This document shows, one piece after another, positions 11,240 to 21,620 of a stretch of DNA of 64,000 bases. The DNA is taken from the NCBI GenBank assembly GCA_002914845.1, contig JXTC01000007.1:108742-172741 (forward strand), read 5' to 3'. This stretch comes from Trema orientale. Lineage: Eukaryota; Streptophyta; Magnoliopsida; Rosales; Cannabaceae. Numbering within the stretch: position 1 is the first letter of the stretch; each line of letters begins with the position of its first letter. The translations under genes were made by a program, and so were the position numbers. Below the pieces are notes generated by a model. That model was given only the letters and a program-made list of their open reading frames with translations. It was not told where the DNA came from and ran no database searches.

Positions 11240-12064
11240 AATTGATGAGAACATGGCATGCATGAAAACATGGAATGCGGATTCAATTCAAGTTCCAATT
11301 GGATCGGTTACAAGAGTTCGAGCTAAAAGATTCAAAGAGTCTCTAAATGGGCTGATTCAAAGCATTTGGACTGAGATAAATTCTTGGAGGCCCAAAGATG
11401 ATGTTATACATAGTCCACAAGGTTGGATTTCCATTATTTAAGCTTTGGAATATTCTAGAAAAGGCTCTCCAAGGGGGACAGCCCAAGGGGTGCGTGAATT
11501 ACAAGCTTACAAGCTTACTTTCCAATTTTGTTACAAGTTTCCCAAAACGATTTAATTGCTTGTTTCCTTTTCTTTAATGGTGTGTAATAGGCTGAAATTT
11601 AAGGGATTAAAATCAGATTGATTTCCTTTTAATTGAGGCTAAATTTAGGATAGTTATTAGGTTGTAATTTTCCAACTTTCCTTTTCTGGTTTGGGTAAGT
11701 TCCCTTAGGTAATTTTAGGCATTTTTAATAGTTTTAGGACTGATAATTTCGTGGCTTTGGCCTATATATATTGTACACTTTTCATTCAATAATAGAAGAT
11801 TACAATTCATCAAAAATTGAGAGCAATTTCTTTTTGGTTCTTTGAGAACTTATTCGAACTTATCAGATTTCTCTGTGGCGTTCATCCCTTGACTTATCAA
11901 TCGAGTTTTTCCATCCTTGATTGTGGCGTCTTCCTTTATACCAAGGTTCACATCTCTTTATAGGTGTTGGGTCAAGGTTTTCTAACCGAATCTGATTGTA
12001 GAACGGTCCTAGGCATCATCCTTGTTTCGGGTTTCGTCACAAGTTGGCGAGGTTCGTATCATTA
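11240..12064 (+). mobile_element. Gypsy-type module: pol C-terminal tail plus LTR-like sequence, copy 1
   Basis: An open frame at 11253-11441 encodes the TRARAK-type tail found at the C-terminus of many plant Ty3/gypsy polyproteins (WNADSIQVPIGSVTRVRAK). It is followed by about 600 bp of LTR-like sequence with a TATA box in GCCTATATATATTG at about 11760 and an AATAA signal soon after. It ends near CGTATCATTA at about 12064. A second copy lies inverted at about 53.99-54.83 kb with the same borders. No other retrotransposon domain is next to it, so it is a truncated or miniature derivative. The left border is approximate. Confidence 0.65.
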
Positions 12065-12230
12065 ATAAAATTTAATTAGACCAAAACATAGAAGAAAGAT
12101 AATAAAGAAGGCTGTTTTCAAAATAAAGTGAAAAGGGAATTTTCAAGAGGCTAAAAAAATTAGTGAAGGCATAGACTACAGAGATTTATCTCATATTTGC
12201 CACATAATGACATCAACATGTCTCTCTCTC

Positions 12231-12231
12231 A

Positions 12232-12295
<64 letters not shown>
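12231..12295. repeat. (ATA)n(TTA)n palindromic microsatellite
   Basis: An ATA run up to about 12256 switches directly to a TTA run, producing a self-complementary hairpin-capable block. Confidence 0.9.
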
Positions 12296-12298
<3 letters not shown>

Positions 12299-12532
12299 TA
12301 ATTAATTTTAGGCAACAAGCCAAAAAGAAAAGCTTCCACTTCAAAGGCCAAATTGACAGAACGCAAAGGGAAAAATTTTAGTTTCTTTTTATTTTCTAGT
12401 TCACCTACATTGAGACATTTGATTCGAGGACTTCACATCATATAAGGTTAACGCTACCATATTTCCCTCAAAAACCAACCACGTTTGTCTCCATCCCTCC
12501 ATGAAGACCAAAGATAAAAGACAAAAATAATA

Positions 12533-13137
12533 GGGTTTATGCCTTTATGGCACAAATGGTCTCTCAACTATCCAATTTGTGGCAATTTGGTCCTTAAAGT
12601 TTCAATTGTGGCAATTAAACTCTTAAATTTTTCGATTTTCAGAATTTAGTTTATGGAGTGTCTAAATTATAACTTACCATTAATTTCTAACCAAAAACAC
12701 ATGTGGGAAGTAGGTTATAGTATCTAAAAGTTACTGTTAATTTCTAACCAAAAACACATTTGGAAAGTATGTTATAGTATCTAAAAGCATATTGAAATGA
12801 AAATAACCTGAACAGAAGGATTTGGAAAGAATAAAGGATGTAATCTTCGCATTTCTTAGGGTTCTTAAAACTGCAAATTTAGAGAAAATTTTTCTGTGAT
12901 TATTTATTTTTATGTTTCAAATTCACAAATTATATTTTAAATACATTTTTAGATGCCACCATGTACTCCTCATATGTATTTTTTGTCAAAAATTTAACAA
13001 TAAATAGTAATTTATACAGTACATAAACTAAATTGTTACAAATCGAAAAGTTCAAAAGCCTAATTGTTACAATCGAAACTTTGAGGACCAAATTAATACA
13101 AATTGGATAGTTCATGAACTATTTTTACCATTAATCC
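12533..13137. mobile_element. Mutator-type MITE with 9-bp target duplication
   Basis: The 605-bp element is bounded by the perfect 9-bp direct repeat AAAATAATA at 12524-12532 and 13138-13146. Its ends form an imperfect inverted repeat of roughly 90-100 bp: the left end carries CAACTATCCAATTTGTGG, the right end the complement of GAACTATCCAATTTGTATT. There is no coding capacity. A 9-bp duplication plus long terminal inverted repeats is the hallmark of non-autonomous Mutator-like elements. Inside, a phrase of about 58 bp (starting TTAATTTCTAACCAAAAACA) is duplicated in tandem at about 12680-12785. Confidence 0.82.
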
Positions 13138-13573
13138 AAAATAATAATATTAATAATAATTCGAAAAAAATAATAATAATTTGACACCATCATGACATCT
13201 ACATTGTTCTAGAGCATCTTCATCTGTTTTTTCTACCCTTGTTTATTGTATATATTATGGTTGTCTGGTCAATAGTGAATACTTGAAACGGGTACGAGAG
13301 AGAACCACCCTATTTCCCAAGTTTATGTTTTGGATTACGTACGAGGGTAAAAATCATTCCTCAATTAGTGAAGACCAGTAAATTAATTGATAAGTCTTCT
13401 CATCATTTATTTTCTTTCACTAGAAAAAGTTAGGGACGAAAAGAAATTTTATGCAGATAACATATAAAAATATTTCGAAGAAATTAAAGTATATGAGCTG
13501 AGGTATAACTTTTATCTATATGTAATAATTAATTGTAAATAAAAAAACCTTATGGACCGTCTTTCTTATATAT

Positions 13574-13650
13574 GTGAGGGTGGCCTAGTGGCAACGTTGT
13601 TATCTTGGAAGCTGGAAGTCATGGGTTTGAACTTGGGTGTATATCTACTT
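13574..13650 (+). mobile_element. SINE head (tRNA-derived), truncated
   Basis: A Pol III box A match TGGCCTAGTGG lies at 13581-13591 and a box B-like GGTTTGAACTT at 13624-13634, spaced as in plant SINEs. The sequence between them (TTGGAAGCTGGAAGTC) resembles the Au-type SINE head. No poly-A or poly-T tail follows: the sequence runs straight into the TRIM-like repeat at 13661. Confidence 0.6.
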
Positions 13651-13953
13651 GCTAGTCCAGTATAATTATATTTTATTTAATTATTAAATTTTATTTAGTT
13701 TTAAGTAACTAGTTTGATATTTCCCTTTTATGCTTGTTTCTAGAAGATATTAATTTCTTAGTTTTGTCTAAGAATTTTTCTATAAATAAGCTCTTCTATA
13801 TTCTTTATTTTTAAGACTTGATTAATGATATACAACTATTCAGATTTTCTCTCTCTAAAGTTCTTCCTCTCTTTCTCTAAATTCTTCATAAATTCCTCTC
13901 TTTCTCTTCTTTCTCTCATCTTTTCTAAATTTTTACTCTTATTCTACATCATT

Positions 13954-13966
13954 TGGTATCAGAGCC
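13954..13966 (+). other. tRNA-iMet primer binding site of the TRIM-like element
   Basis: TGGTATCAGAGCC matches the 3' end complement of plant initiator tRNA-Met exactly and sits two bases after the LTR-like repeat. Confidence 0.85.
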
Positions 13967-14064
13967 TCGTTCAATTTCCTTAGACCGAATCGTTTCTCCA
14001 CCGAAATCTCTCCAAATTTTTACGTTGTTCTTAGTTTAGAATTTTTTTTAGTTATTTTCATCCA

Positions 14065-14065
<1 letters not shown>

Positions 14066-14098
<33 letters not shown>

Positions 14099-14129
14099 CT
14101 ATTTTTTTAAATTCTCCGAAAAAAGGGTC

Positions 14130-14169
<40 letters not shown>
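14066..14169. repeat. Two poly-A blocks inside the TRIM-like element
   Basis: Uninterrupted A runs occupy 14066-14095 and 14131-14169, separated by 35 mixed bases. They are slippage-prone and probably variable in length. Confidence 0.9.
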
Positions 14170-14171
<2 letters not shown>

Positions 14172-14637
14172 CTTTGGGTTTCTCTTCTCCAACATTTTCA
14201 GCTTTGACAGTTTTGCTAAACGGTCCATGATTTGTTGAAGCTTGTATATTTGCTCCAGATAAGGAATATAAATAAGTTATATTAGGAATTTATATGATTA
14301 ATATTAATTAGACTATTTTAGTTTTATATAATTATATTTTATTTAATTATTAGATTTTATTTGGTTTTGAGTAACTAGTTTGATGTTTCCTTTTTATGTT
14401 TATTTCTAGAAGATATTAGTTTTCTAGTTTTGTTTAAGAGCTTCTCTATAAATAAGCTCTTCTATGTTCATTATTTTTAAGACTTAATTAATGATATACA
14501 ACTATTCAGATATTCTCTCTTTAATATTCTTCTTCTCTCTCTAAAGTTCTTCCTCTCCTTCTCTAAATTCTTTCTAAATTCCTCTCTTTCTCTTTTGTCT
14601 CTTATCTTTTCTAAATTTTCACTCTTGTTCTATATCA

Positions 14638-17108
14638 GAAACCCCAATGGTATGCCTCAAAAAGGTAACATAGCCACCGAGCAGTCCAATGATTTTGTTG
14701 TGCCATCACAGTGCTACTACGATTGGGTTCGATCCGGAAATTAGAAATTTAGATTTTTCTCATCGGGGGATCATATACTTATTTTCTGCTCAAACTTTTA
14801 TTGAAGTTTTAGAAATTAAAATTAATGTTTTTAAGAGAATTCTAGTATAGGAGGATGCCCCTCCTACACTAGAGAGTGGATTATAATGAGTTTTATTTAT
14901 TAAAGATCTAAAGACTATAATATTTATTATGGACTCTAGAGATATCTCTCGTCTCTCTTTTTAAACCACTAGTCCTCACTCCTTCTTTATTTTCTCTTAG
15001 GAACATATATAACTTTTTAAAGGTGGAGCAAACACCATTGTTGCAGGAAAAAAAAAGCTTGAGAATGAAAGCTAATAAAACCAATAGCTACCATTATTCT
15101 TATGGATAGATATTCTCTGTCAAATATGAGTATTCCAATCTCAAATATTTTTCTGGGCATTCCGTTTCTCCATCTCTCTCCTTTTTATTTTATTTTTTCA
15201 TTATTTTTTTAAAGAAATTTACGAATTCTCTTTTCCTAAATTTTTAGCCTCAGTCTCATCTTTCTTACCTGAATCATGTCTGCTTGTGTAGTTTGTTAAT
15301 TTATATATAGTTTCTAGATCGTTTGACTTATGTTCCTACAAGGTCACGACCAAAAAAAGCTAGAAAAATTATGGTGAATGTCCTTTTTTTATATTTTATG
15401 TTAACAAATGTCAATTTTTCTCTTACACCTAATACGTATGCTTGTATACGAGTTTAAAATTATGAACTGGGTATATAGGTTTTTATAGATGATATTTTAC
15501 ACGTGTATATATACCTAAATACTGGTTATTTTATTATAACATTTGAAAAATAAACATTTATTTAAAATGGACACAAAATTCAATCATTTTGCTATAAGAT
15601 CCCAAAACTACTCGAAGTCAAAATCATATATATCACTCTTGCTATTTCTCGGATTCAAGACCAGATCAAGATTTTATATGTTTATGAACAATTATTTCTT
15701 CGGGTGAAACATATGTTTTATTCGAAATCCAAAGACTCACTTTGGAGAATAAGATTTGTTCTAGGGTGTTTGTTTTCTAACGACTTGATCAAGCGAAAAC
15801 TTTCAATCCACGTTGGAGAAAAATATTTATAGAAGATAAAACGAATATATGATGGAAGGTAAAATATTGAAAAGTTGGAGAGAGATGAAAATAGAGAAGA
15901 CAAAGAATGAGAGAAAATGTCGAAAGCAAAATTCCAACACTTTTATTATATTTCCAGTTTTTATTTTTATTTTTTCTATTTTTATTTTTTCCCGTTTTAC
16001 CTCTCAGCATGCAAACCAAAAACCTTCTTTGAGGACTTAAATTAGAAGATGCCATGGAGAAGAGAAAGGAGGAGAGAAGCATAAGGCCATATCTTGCTTC
16101 AGGTCGTGGAGAAGATAAAAGAAAAGAAAATTGGGTATATTTTTGTGCACTAAGATATATTTGTTTTCATTTAGGATCACTATTTTTACAACTATTGGTG
16201 TGCTAAGATGTATTTGTTATCACTTAAGATGTATTCGTCAATAATGTTTTAATCCTCCTTTTTTTTCCCCACTTTTATGTAAACCAAACCATTCCTCTGA
16301 TTTTTTTTTTTTTTTTTTTTACAAAATTGTTGAAGTTTTGGACTTACTTATTGGTGTCTTGTCGGCAGTTGATGACTACAAACTAATCAAACAGGGGTCT
16401 TAACAAATCATACATTGACATATCATTTCAAAATTTAACCAATCACATGTTGACATAAAAATTACAAATCCTTACAAATCCAAGTAATTCTAGACACTCA
16501 TCCAACTAATGTGATATGATTTCAAATCACTTCTTATCTTAAAATGCGACAATACGATTTAAATTGATATGGAAATAGTCTCTACCATTAATTTACACAC
16601 CATTTCCAATGATCACAATTGGTGATCATTTAGGTGTAAAAATAGTTCACACATTCAAAAATCAGATGGGTGGTGCTCTGCTGCCACCAGTAGAGTGATT
16701 AATGAATTTGTCACTCTGTTTCACCTCACAATGAAAGTTCTTTGTCGACCCTTGTAAAAAGAAAATAATATAAAAAAGGAAAACATGTTGAGAAGATAAC
16801 CATGAAGCTGATCATTTGTATATTCTACAAATAATGCACGAGAATGCATATTGTTCGGGGAACTTCAGATTCCAATAGAATATTCTTCAAAGACAAGGAG
16901 AGAAAAATATAATAAAAAAAGAGGAGTAATTCTAGGAGCTAGCTAATCAAATAATCTTCCCTAAACTATTAACAACGCACCCATCCTAATTTTCTTTCAA
17001 GAATTGGTCTTATTAAAGCCAAAAGTACTTTTCACAGCCAATGGTTTATCACATCAATCTGGTGCCTACATGTTATATTTTGATTGGGTATACACTCTCA
17101 ACATACAA
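14638..17108. other. AT-rich intergenic stretch with one dispersed repeat copy
   Basis: No gene supported. 15371-15603 resembles the duplicated repeats at 34.4-35.0 kb, sharing CATTTGAAAAATAAACATTT and the closing TATAAGATCCCA-like phrase. The short open frames at 15718-16082 on both strands overlap each other in low-complexity AAAT/TTTA sequence and are not credible genes. The end nearest 17109 should contain the ARPC3 3' UTR. Confidence 0.5.
15371..15603 (+). repeat. Dispersed repeat, copy related to 34.4-35.0 kb
   Basis: It shares ordered words with the repeat at 34370-34975, notably TATAACATTTGAAAAA, GGACACAAAATTCAATCATT and TTGCTATAAGATCCCA. The class is unknown: no terminal repeats or target duplications could be set. 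Confidence 0.55.
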
Positions 17109-18948
17109 TTAAGGGACAATGATGTTCATAAATTTCCTCTTGGCAAATGCTAACCACCATTTATTTGGAGTCCCATTAGGTCTATAAGCAACACTCAATA
17201 GTCTACCGCTTGTTTCCTCCCTTATCTGCTTCAGATAGTTCCTGAGTAGTTCTGCATTCAAAACTTGAAATATCAGTCAAAACAGAATAATTGAGCTCTG
17301 AAGAACAATTATATCAGCTGCTACTAGACAAGGTCGAGCAACGAGAAGCTATTAGACTAGATGGTCCAAAAATAGCTCGCACAAAAAGAAAAGGGCAAAT
17401 ATTTAACCACAATATCAAGAAAAAAACTGTTTATCTCCATCAGGACAAAATCCCAAGCTAGAACATAAAAAGTTAGCAACGATGCTAAAAGAGTTTAATG
17501 TTGTTGACAATTGAAATGACATTAGGAATTTCTTAAGTGCTAACAACATTGTTAATGCTTACATTTTAGAGATGTAGATACCTCCTAATCTGGATGAATA
17601 CCCGTTCATTATATCAATGTTACACGGAGCGTTTATATCAGTAGTGGTCATTATGATAGCCTATCAGTCACAATCATAGATCAATTAGAACTTGTTCTTG
17701 AAAGCATTCAATGTAAAAGGCCCGCTCTACTATGCAAAATTTTACAGTCTAAACACCAAGTCAGAAGCTTTAAGATCCACAAATTAAAGGGATAAAACAC
17801 AGAAAGCCACTAATTGCACAACCATACCAGTTTGCCAAGAAAGAAATATAAATTCATATGTCAAGATAAGTCAGGAACTTATAAAACAATGAGGCTGCAG
17901 CAAAAGTTAGGGAATTAGCAGAATACGATTGAACTTTTCAATTCTTCGTGAATGCAAAGGTCCCCAAACATTGTTTAACTAAAGGAAAAGACAACTAAGA
18001 AAAGATTTTCACCTGCTTCCTTCTGGGACTGAGGAAGGGGGAAAAGGCCTGGAAAAGGAAAACCAGATTCTCCAGGAACAGGAACCTTTTCGAGTCCCAA
18101 GTTAATGATCGCCTTGGTTCCTTCAGCCAAAGTTCTGCAACCTTCAAGCCGCTTCAAAGCCACATTAATATAGAATGTCAGATAGATAAGGAGCTTATCA
18201 GCTGAACTCTTAATATCAAAATTTCTGAAGAAGACATTAGCTCGAAAGAATGTAATTGCTTCATCAACAATGTCAGTCCGATCTGCAAAATGTTTCCAAT
18301 TCAGAACTATAAGCAATCCTTAAACATTCCTTCTAGCAGACATTTAACAAAAACATTAATATGTAAGTCAGACCTTGATCCAAATCAGGTGCAGGACCCT
18401 TTATATGGCTTTTTAAAGGCAATAGAGGACATCCACAAGCTTTAGTAACTCCATCATCATCCACAAAACTTGAGTGATAAACCTGTACTCATGGGAACCA
18501 TCTTTGAGTATCATAAGTGAAACTCCCTCAAAATTTATCAGTCAAAACAACCAAACCTAACGCTAATTTAATGACCATTATCAAAAATTTAGACTTGAAC
18601 AAATTTAATTGTGCCAATCAAAAGCAAAAGTTTCACCCATAAAACATTTCATGAATTTGCTACTCTGCAAAAGCTCCTACATTTTTCTCTTAGAATCAAC
18701 TCCTTAAAGAAAAAAACCATATACCCAATTCCAAACAACCTAAACTGAATAATTTAAAGCCAGAAGTATTAAAGATGCACCATTATTTTCTCATTGTGCT
18801 ACAAAAACATATTAACTCAAAGCACTGAACCATATCTGCCACTGATACGTATCAAAATCAATAAAACTTCAGAATTCCCTTTTACCCATTTTTTGTTAAA
18901 TGAAAAAAAAAAAAAAAAGCATCAGGCAAAGCTTTGATCCCTCACCAT
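17109..18948 (-). CDS. ARPC3: ARPC3, Arp2/3 complex subunit 3 (p21-Arc)
   Basis: The coding pieces on the minus strand are 18948-18946 (only the ATG), 18482-18374, 18282-18013 and 17251-17109, totalling 525 nt (174 aa plus stop). All borders are GT-AG and the length equals the usual plant ARPC3. The sequence is clearly this family: VYHSSFVDDDGVTKACGCP near the start, DIVDEAITFFRANVFFRNFD in the middle, GTPNKWWLAFAKRKFMN near the end. ARPC3 is a structural subunit of the seven-member Arp2/3 complex, which nucleates branched actin and works downstream of SCAR/WAVE, shaping trichomes and pavement cells. The start was chosen because acceptor CAG at 18483 leaves Val-Tyr-His as residues 2-4 and the only in-phase donor after an ATG is ACATG|GTGAGG at 18946. 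A 5' UTR intron (19006-19090, donor AAG|GTAATT, acceptor GCAG|GAATT) appears to lie upstream. Confidence 0.95.
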
Positions 18949-19005
18949 GTTTTCCCAAAAATCCAAAGCCCCAAAACCAGATATTCCCAAAATGGGACCA
19001 AATTC
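18946..19005 (-). other. ARPC3 leader exon ending in the start codon
   Basis: This predicted 60-nt exon runs from acceptor TTTGCAG at 19006 to the donor directly after the ATG. It contributes a 5' UTR piece plus one codon. A further leader exon would end at 19091. Confidence 0.65.
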
Positions 19006-19601
19006 CTGCAAAGGACGTTACAAAAACATCAAATTAATGGAACCCAGAATATAAAAATTGGATATTTATGAATCAGAGCATCGAAATTACCTTCTTGAGT
19101 TTCACTGGAATCAAGCGAGAAATGATTCTAATTGGGTGTGATAGTAGAGGTGTTTGGAGACTCAGAAAAGAGAGAGAGGGAGAGAGAAAGAGAGAGAATT
19201 CGGAGGATTGCTTCTACGAGAGCCAAAGTATTGGTTTGGCTTTAAAGTAGCAGTGGTAGGAGCCAGGAGGGACCCAAACCCCGATCTTCTATGGACACGG
19301 AGCAACATAGACAATAGCAATACGAATAACAGTGATAGTCCCGTTAATGGACGGTCATGATTGATTGAGCCATCACATCAACGCAGCTAAAGTTTTCTAA
19401 GTTTCAACAGGCAAACAAACATGCCCTTATAATCTTATGTATAATTAATTCATAATAAAACAATTTTAAATAATAAACAAAAAAACAAAGAATTAGAAAG
19501 AAAAATTATCACTAAAATATTCTCTGATTTAAAAATGCAAGCGTAGAAAAAAGTCTTGTGTTTTTTAAAATTCAAACTAAGTATCTTTTATTTGAGGGAA
19601 A

Positions 19602-19966
19602 TTATCACTAAAATACCCTCTATTTTAAAAAAAAAAGTTTGGAAAAATAAAACCCTTATATTATTAAAAATTCAAAATAAATACATCTATTTGAATTATT
19701 ATATCATTTGCTAATTTTGATTGGTCAAAGACTTCAAACAAATTAGTAAAATTAACATTTTACCCCTTATTATATTATTTTAAGGCATACACCACTCTTG
19801 AGATGAAGATGAGGTAAAAATATTAATTTTACTAATTTGTTTGAAGCTTTTGACCAGTCAAAGCTAGCAAATGATATGATAATCAAATATAAAATATTTA
19901 TTTTGAATTTTTTAATAATACAAGATTTTTCTCAGACTTTTTAAAACAGGTGTATTTTAGCAATAA
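19602..19966. mobile_element. Inner foldback MITE (365 bp palindrome)
   Basis: Almost the whole element is one imperfect hairpin. TTATCACTAAAATAC at the left is complementary to GTATTTTAGCAATAA at the right, and CAAACAAATTAGTAAAATTA pairs with TAATTTTACTAATTTGTTTG near the centre. Its termini match those of the surrounding element. Confidence 0.8.
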
Positions 19967-20035
19967 CCTCTCTTAAATAGAATGTATTATTTTAAATTTC
20001 TAAAAACACAATATTTTTTTTCACACTTTTTTAAA

Positions 20036-20207
20036 GGGGATGGCTACGGTAGAGGGGTCCCTACGTAGGATCATGCCTTAATTATCGTTGGATGGGAATC
20101 TGTAGGGAATAACGGGAATCTATGGAGAATCTATTTATATACAGATTCCCATCCAACGGTGAATAGACAGAGTCTTACATAGGGGCGCCCCTACTGTAGA
20201 CGCGCCC
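20036..20207. mobile_element. Mutator-type MITE (172 bp) with perfect 9-bp target duplication
   Basis: TTTTTTAAA at 20027-20035 is repeated exactly at 20208-20216. The element starts GGGGATGGCTACGGTAG and ends CTACTGTAGACGCGCCC, an imperfect inverted repeat of about 40 bp. Inside is a perfect hairpin: CGTTGGATGGGAATCTGT and its complement ACAGATTCCCATCCAACG. The clean duplication suggests a fairly recent insertion. Confidence 0.85.
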
Positions 20208-20243
20208 TTTTTTAAAACATATGTTATTTTAGTGATAATTTTC

Positions 20244-21195
20244 TAATTAGAAAATAAAAATTGTTCTTAGCCAATAAATAAGCCGTTAATGACCACTTTA
20301 GTCTCTCCAATAATTATAAAAAGGAAAACTTATGCAAACAAAATATAATATCATTACATATACTATACAATTATATTTTTGAAAGATCTTCATTCTCTTT
20401 CTCTCCCAAAAAACTATTGTCGTCGCTCTAACCAGATGTCGGAAAATGAGTGCTTTGATCTTCTTCTCTGGCCTCTCCTCCTCCTCCCTATTCTTCCATA
20501 TCTTTCAGGAATGAGGGTTTTTTATTTCTTTTTTCCTTTTAATTTTCTAACAAGTCCAGAATTAGATCTAGTTGTAGTACTACTTTTGTATAGATTTTGT
20601 ACCACTTGATTTTTGATGTGTGTGGGTTTTAAATTCGATTTACTAGATCATGAATCTGAGAATTTTTCTTTGATTTAGATTTATAATGCGGATAATTTTC
20701 TTTTCAATGGGCGTGGATCTCTTTTAGTATTAGAATCATAATCTCTATCCACCAAAAACACAGTCATGAAGGCAATTGATTGCTGGTGGTCCTTGTTATC
20801 TTCTTTTCTTTGAGAATTATGGTAACCCATAATTCTTGTTATTGTTGTTTTTGTGGTCCACTTTTATCTCCTTTTTTAAGGAGTTTTAAATTGTTATCCT
20901 CTATGATTATACTATAATTGAAGCTTATTAACTTTTATAAATATTATTCTTTGAGTAGTCGGTTTTTCATCCAAAAAAGATTTTTTTTTTTTGTTTTGAA
21001 AGAGTTCAAAAGTAACGCATAGATGCTCTTTTTCATTATTTTCAGCAATACATATTTTTTTTAAATAACTAGTATTCCTTCTTTCTTTTTCGCGATATAA
21101 TTGATCATTTAAAGATTAGTTACTTGAATGCTATTCTTAAGAGATCTCATTCATCACATTATTTATCTCACTAATCTTATAAAGAGTGGTGGCAT
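20244..21195. other. Spacer with a leader-like pyrimidine-rich segment
   Basis: A short plus-strand open frame at 20379-20609 lies in CT-rich sequence resembling a plant 5' UTR and first exon, but no domain is recognisable and no downstream exon follows. The remainder is AT-rich and featureless. Confidence 0.35.
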
Positions 21196-21204
21196 TTGTT
21201 GAGA

Positions 21205-21611
21205 GAGAGGCGTGCTATGGACAACCCCATTCTTAGACTCTCTCTCAGTTGCTATTTTAAACTACTGCCACGTGTAGCATACAAATCACCAAGAATTTCT
21301 GCTTATTATTGAGATATACTATTAAAATTTATTTACCAAATGCCATTACTTTTTGGTTGAGATACCTTAAGTTGAACACTTTTTTTAAAAAAAAAAAAAA
21401 AAAAATCTACGTCAATAGTGTGTGAATAAGTATTCAACATAAGGACTTTTTCATCTCAACCAAAAAGTAATAGCATTTTTGGTAAACAAATGATAAGAGT
21501 ATGTCTCAATAATAAGTACAAATTCCTGATGATTTGTATGCTACATGTGGCAATTGTTTAGAGTGGCAACCGAGAGAGAGTCTGAGAATGTGGTTGTACA
21601 TAGCACGCTTC
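21205..21611. mobile_element. Foldback Mutator-type MITE (407 bp) with 9-bp target duplication
   Basis: TTGTTGAGA at 21196-21204 recurs exactly at 21612-21620. The two halves are inverted copies over about 190 bp each. GGCGTGCTATGGACAACC at the left matches the complement of GGTTGTACATAGCACGC at the right, and TTACTTTTTGGTTGAGAT matches ATCTCAACCAAAAAGTAA near the centre. The loop contains an A run. No coding capacity. Confidence 0.85.
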
Positions 21612-21620
21612 TTGTTGAGA

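Larger units (their letters stand above)
13661..14637 (+). mobile_element. TRIM-like miniature LTR retrotransposon
   Basis: Two direct repeats of about 290-310 bp (13661-13951 and 14327-14637) share most of their sequence, including a CTATAAATAAGCTC TATA box and CT-rich tails. Between them, directly after the first repeat, is TGGTATCAGAGCC (13954-13966), a perfect initiator-Met primer binding site. The 375-bp internal region has no coding capacity and contains two long A runs. Short terminal repeats, a primer site and no genes define a TRIM. The outer 5' boundary is lost where it abuts the SINE head, and I found no target duplication. Confidence 0.72.
19500..20243. mobile_element. Foldback MITE with two nested MITEs
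   Basis: The outer arms are inverted copies. The left begins AAATTATCACTAAAATA (19500 onward), the right ends TATTTTAGTGATAATTTT (to 20243), with matching sequence continuing inward. The loop holds a second element of the same family (19602-19966), and the right arm is split by a Mutator-type MITE (20036-20207). No coding capacity. Outer target duplication not resolved in the AT-rich flanks. Confidence 0.7.

Noticed and set aside
15718..16082. Three overlapping short frames on both strands
   Set aside because: Low-complexity AT sequence, mutually antisense, no domains or splice context.
20379..20609. Short frame in a leader-like pyrimidine-rich segment
   Set aside because: Leucine-rich but without a recognisable signal peptide or domain, and no downstream exons. 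Possibly an abandoned promoter/5' UTR.
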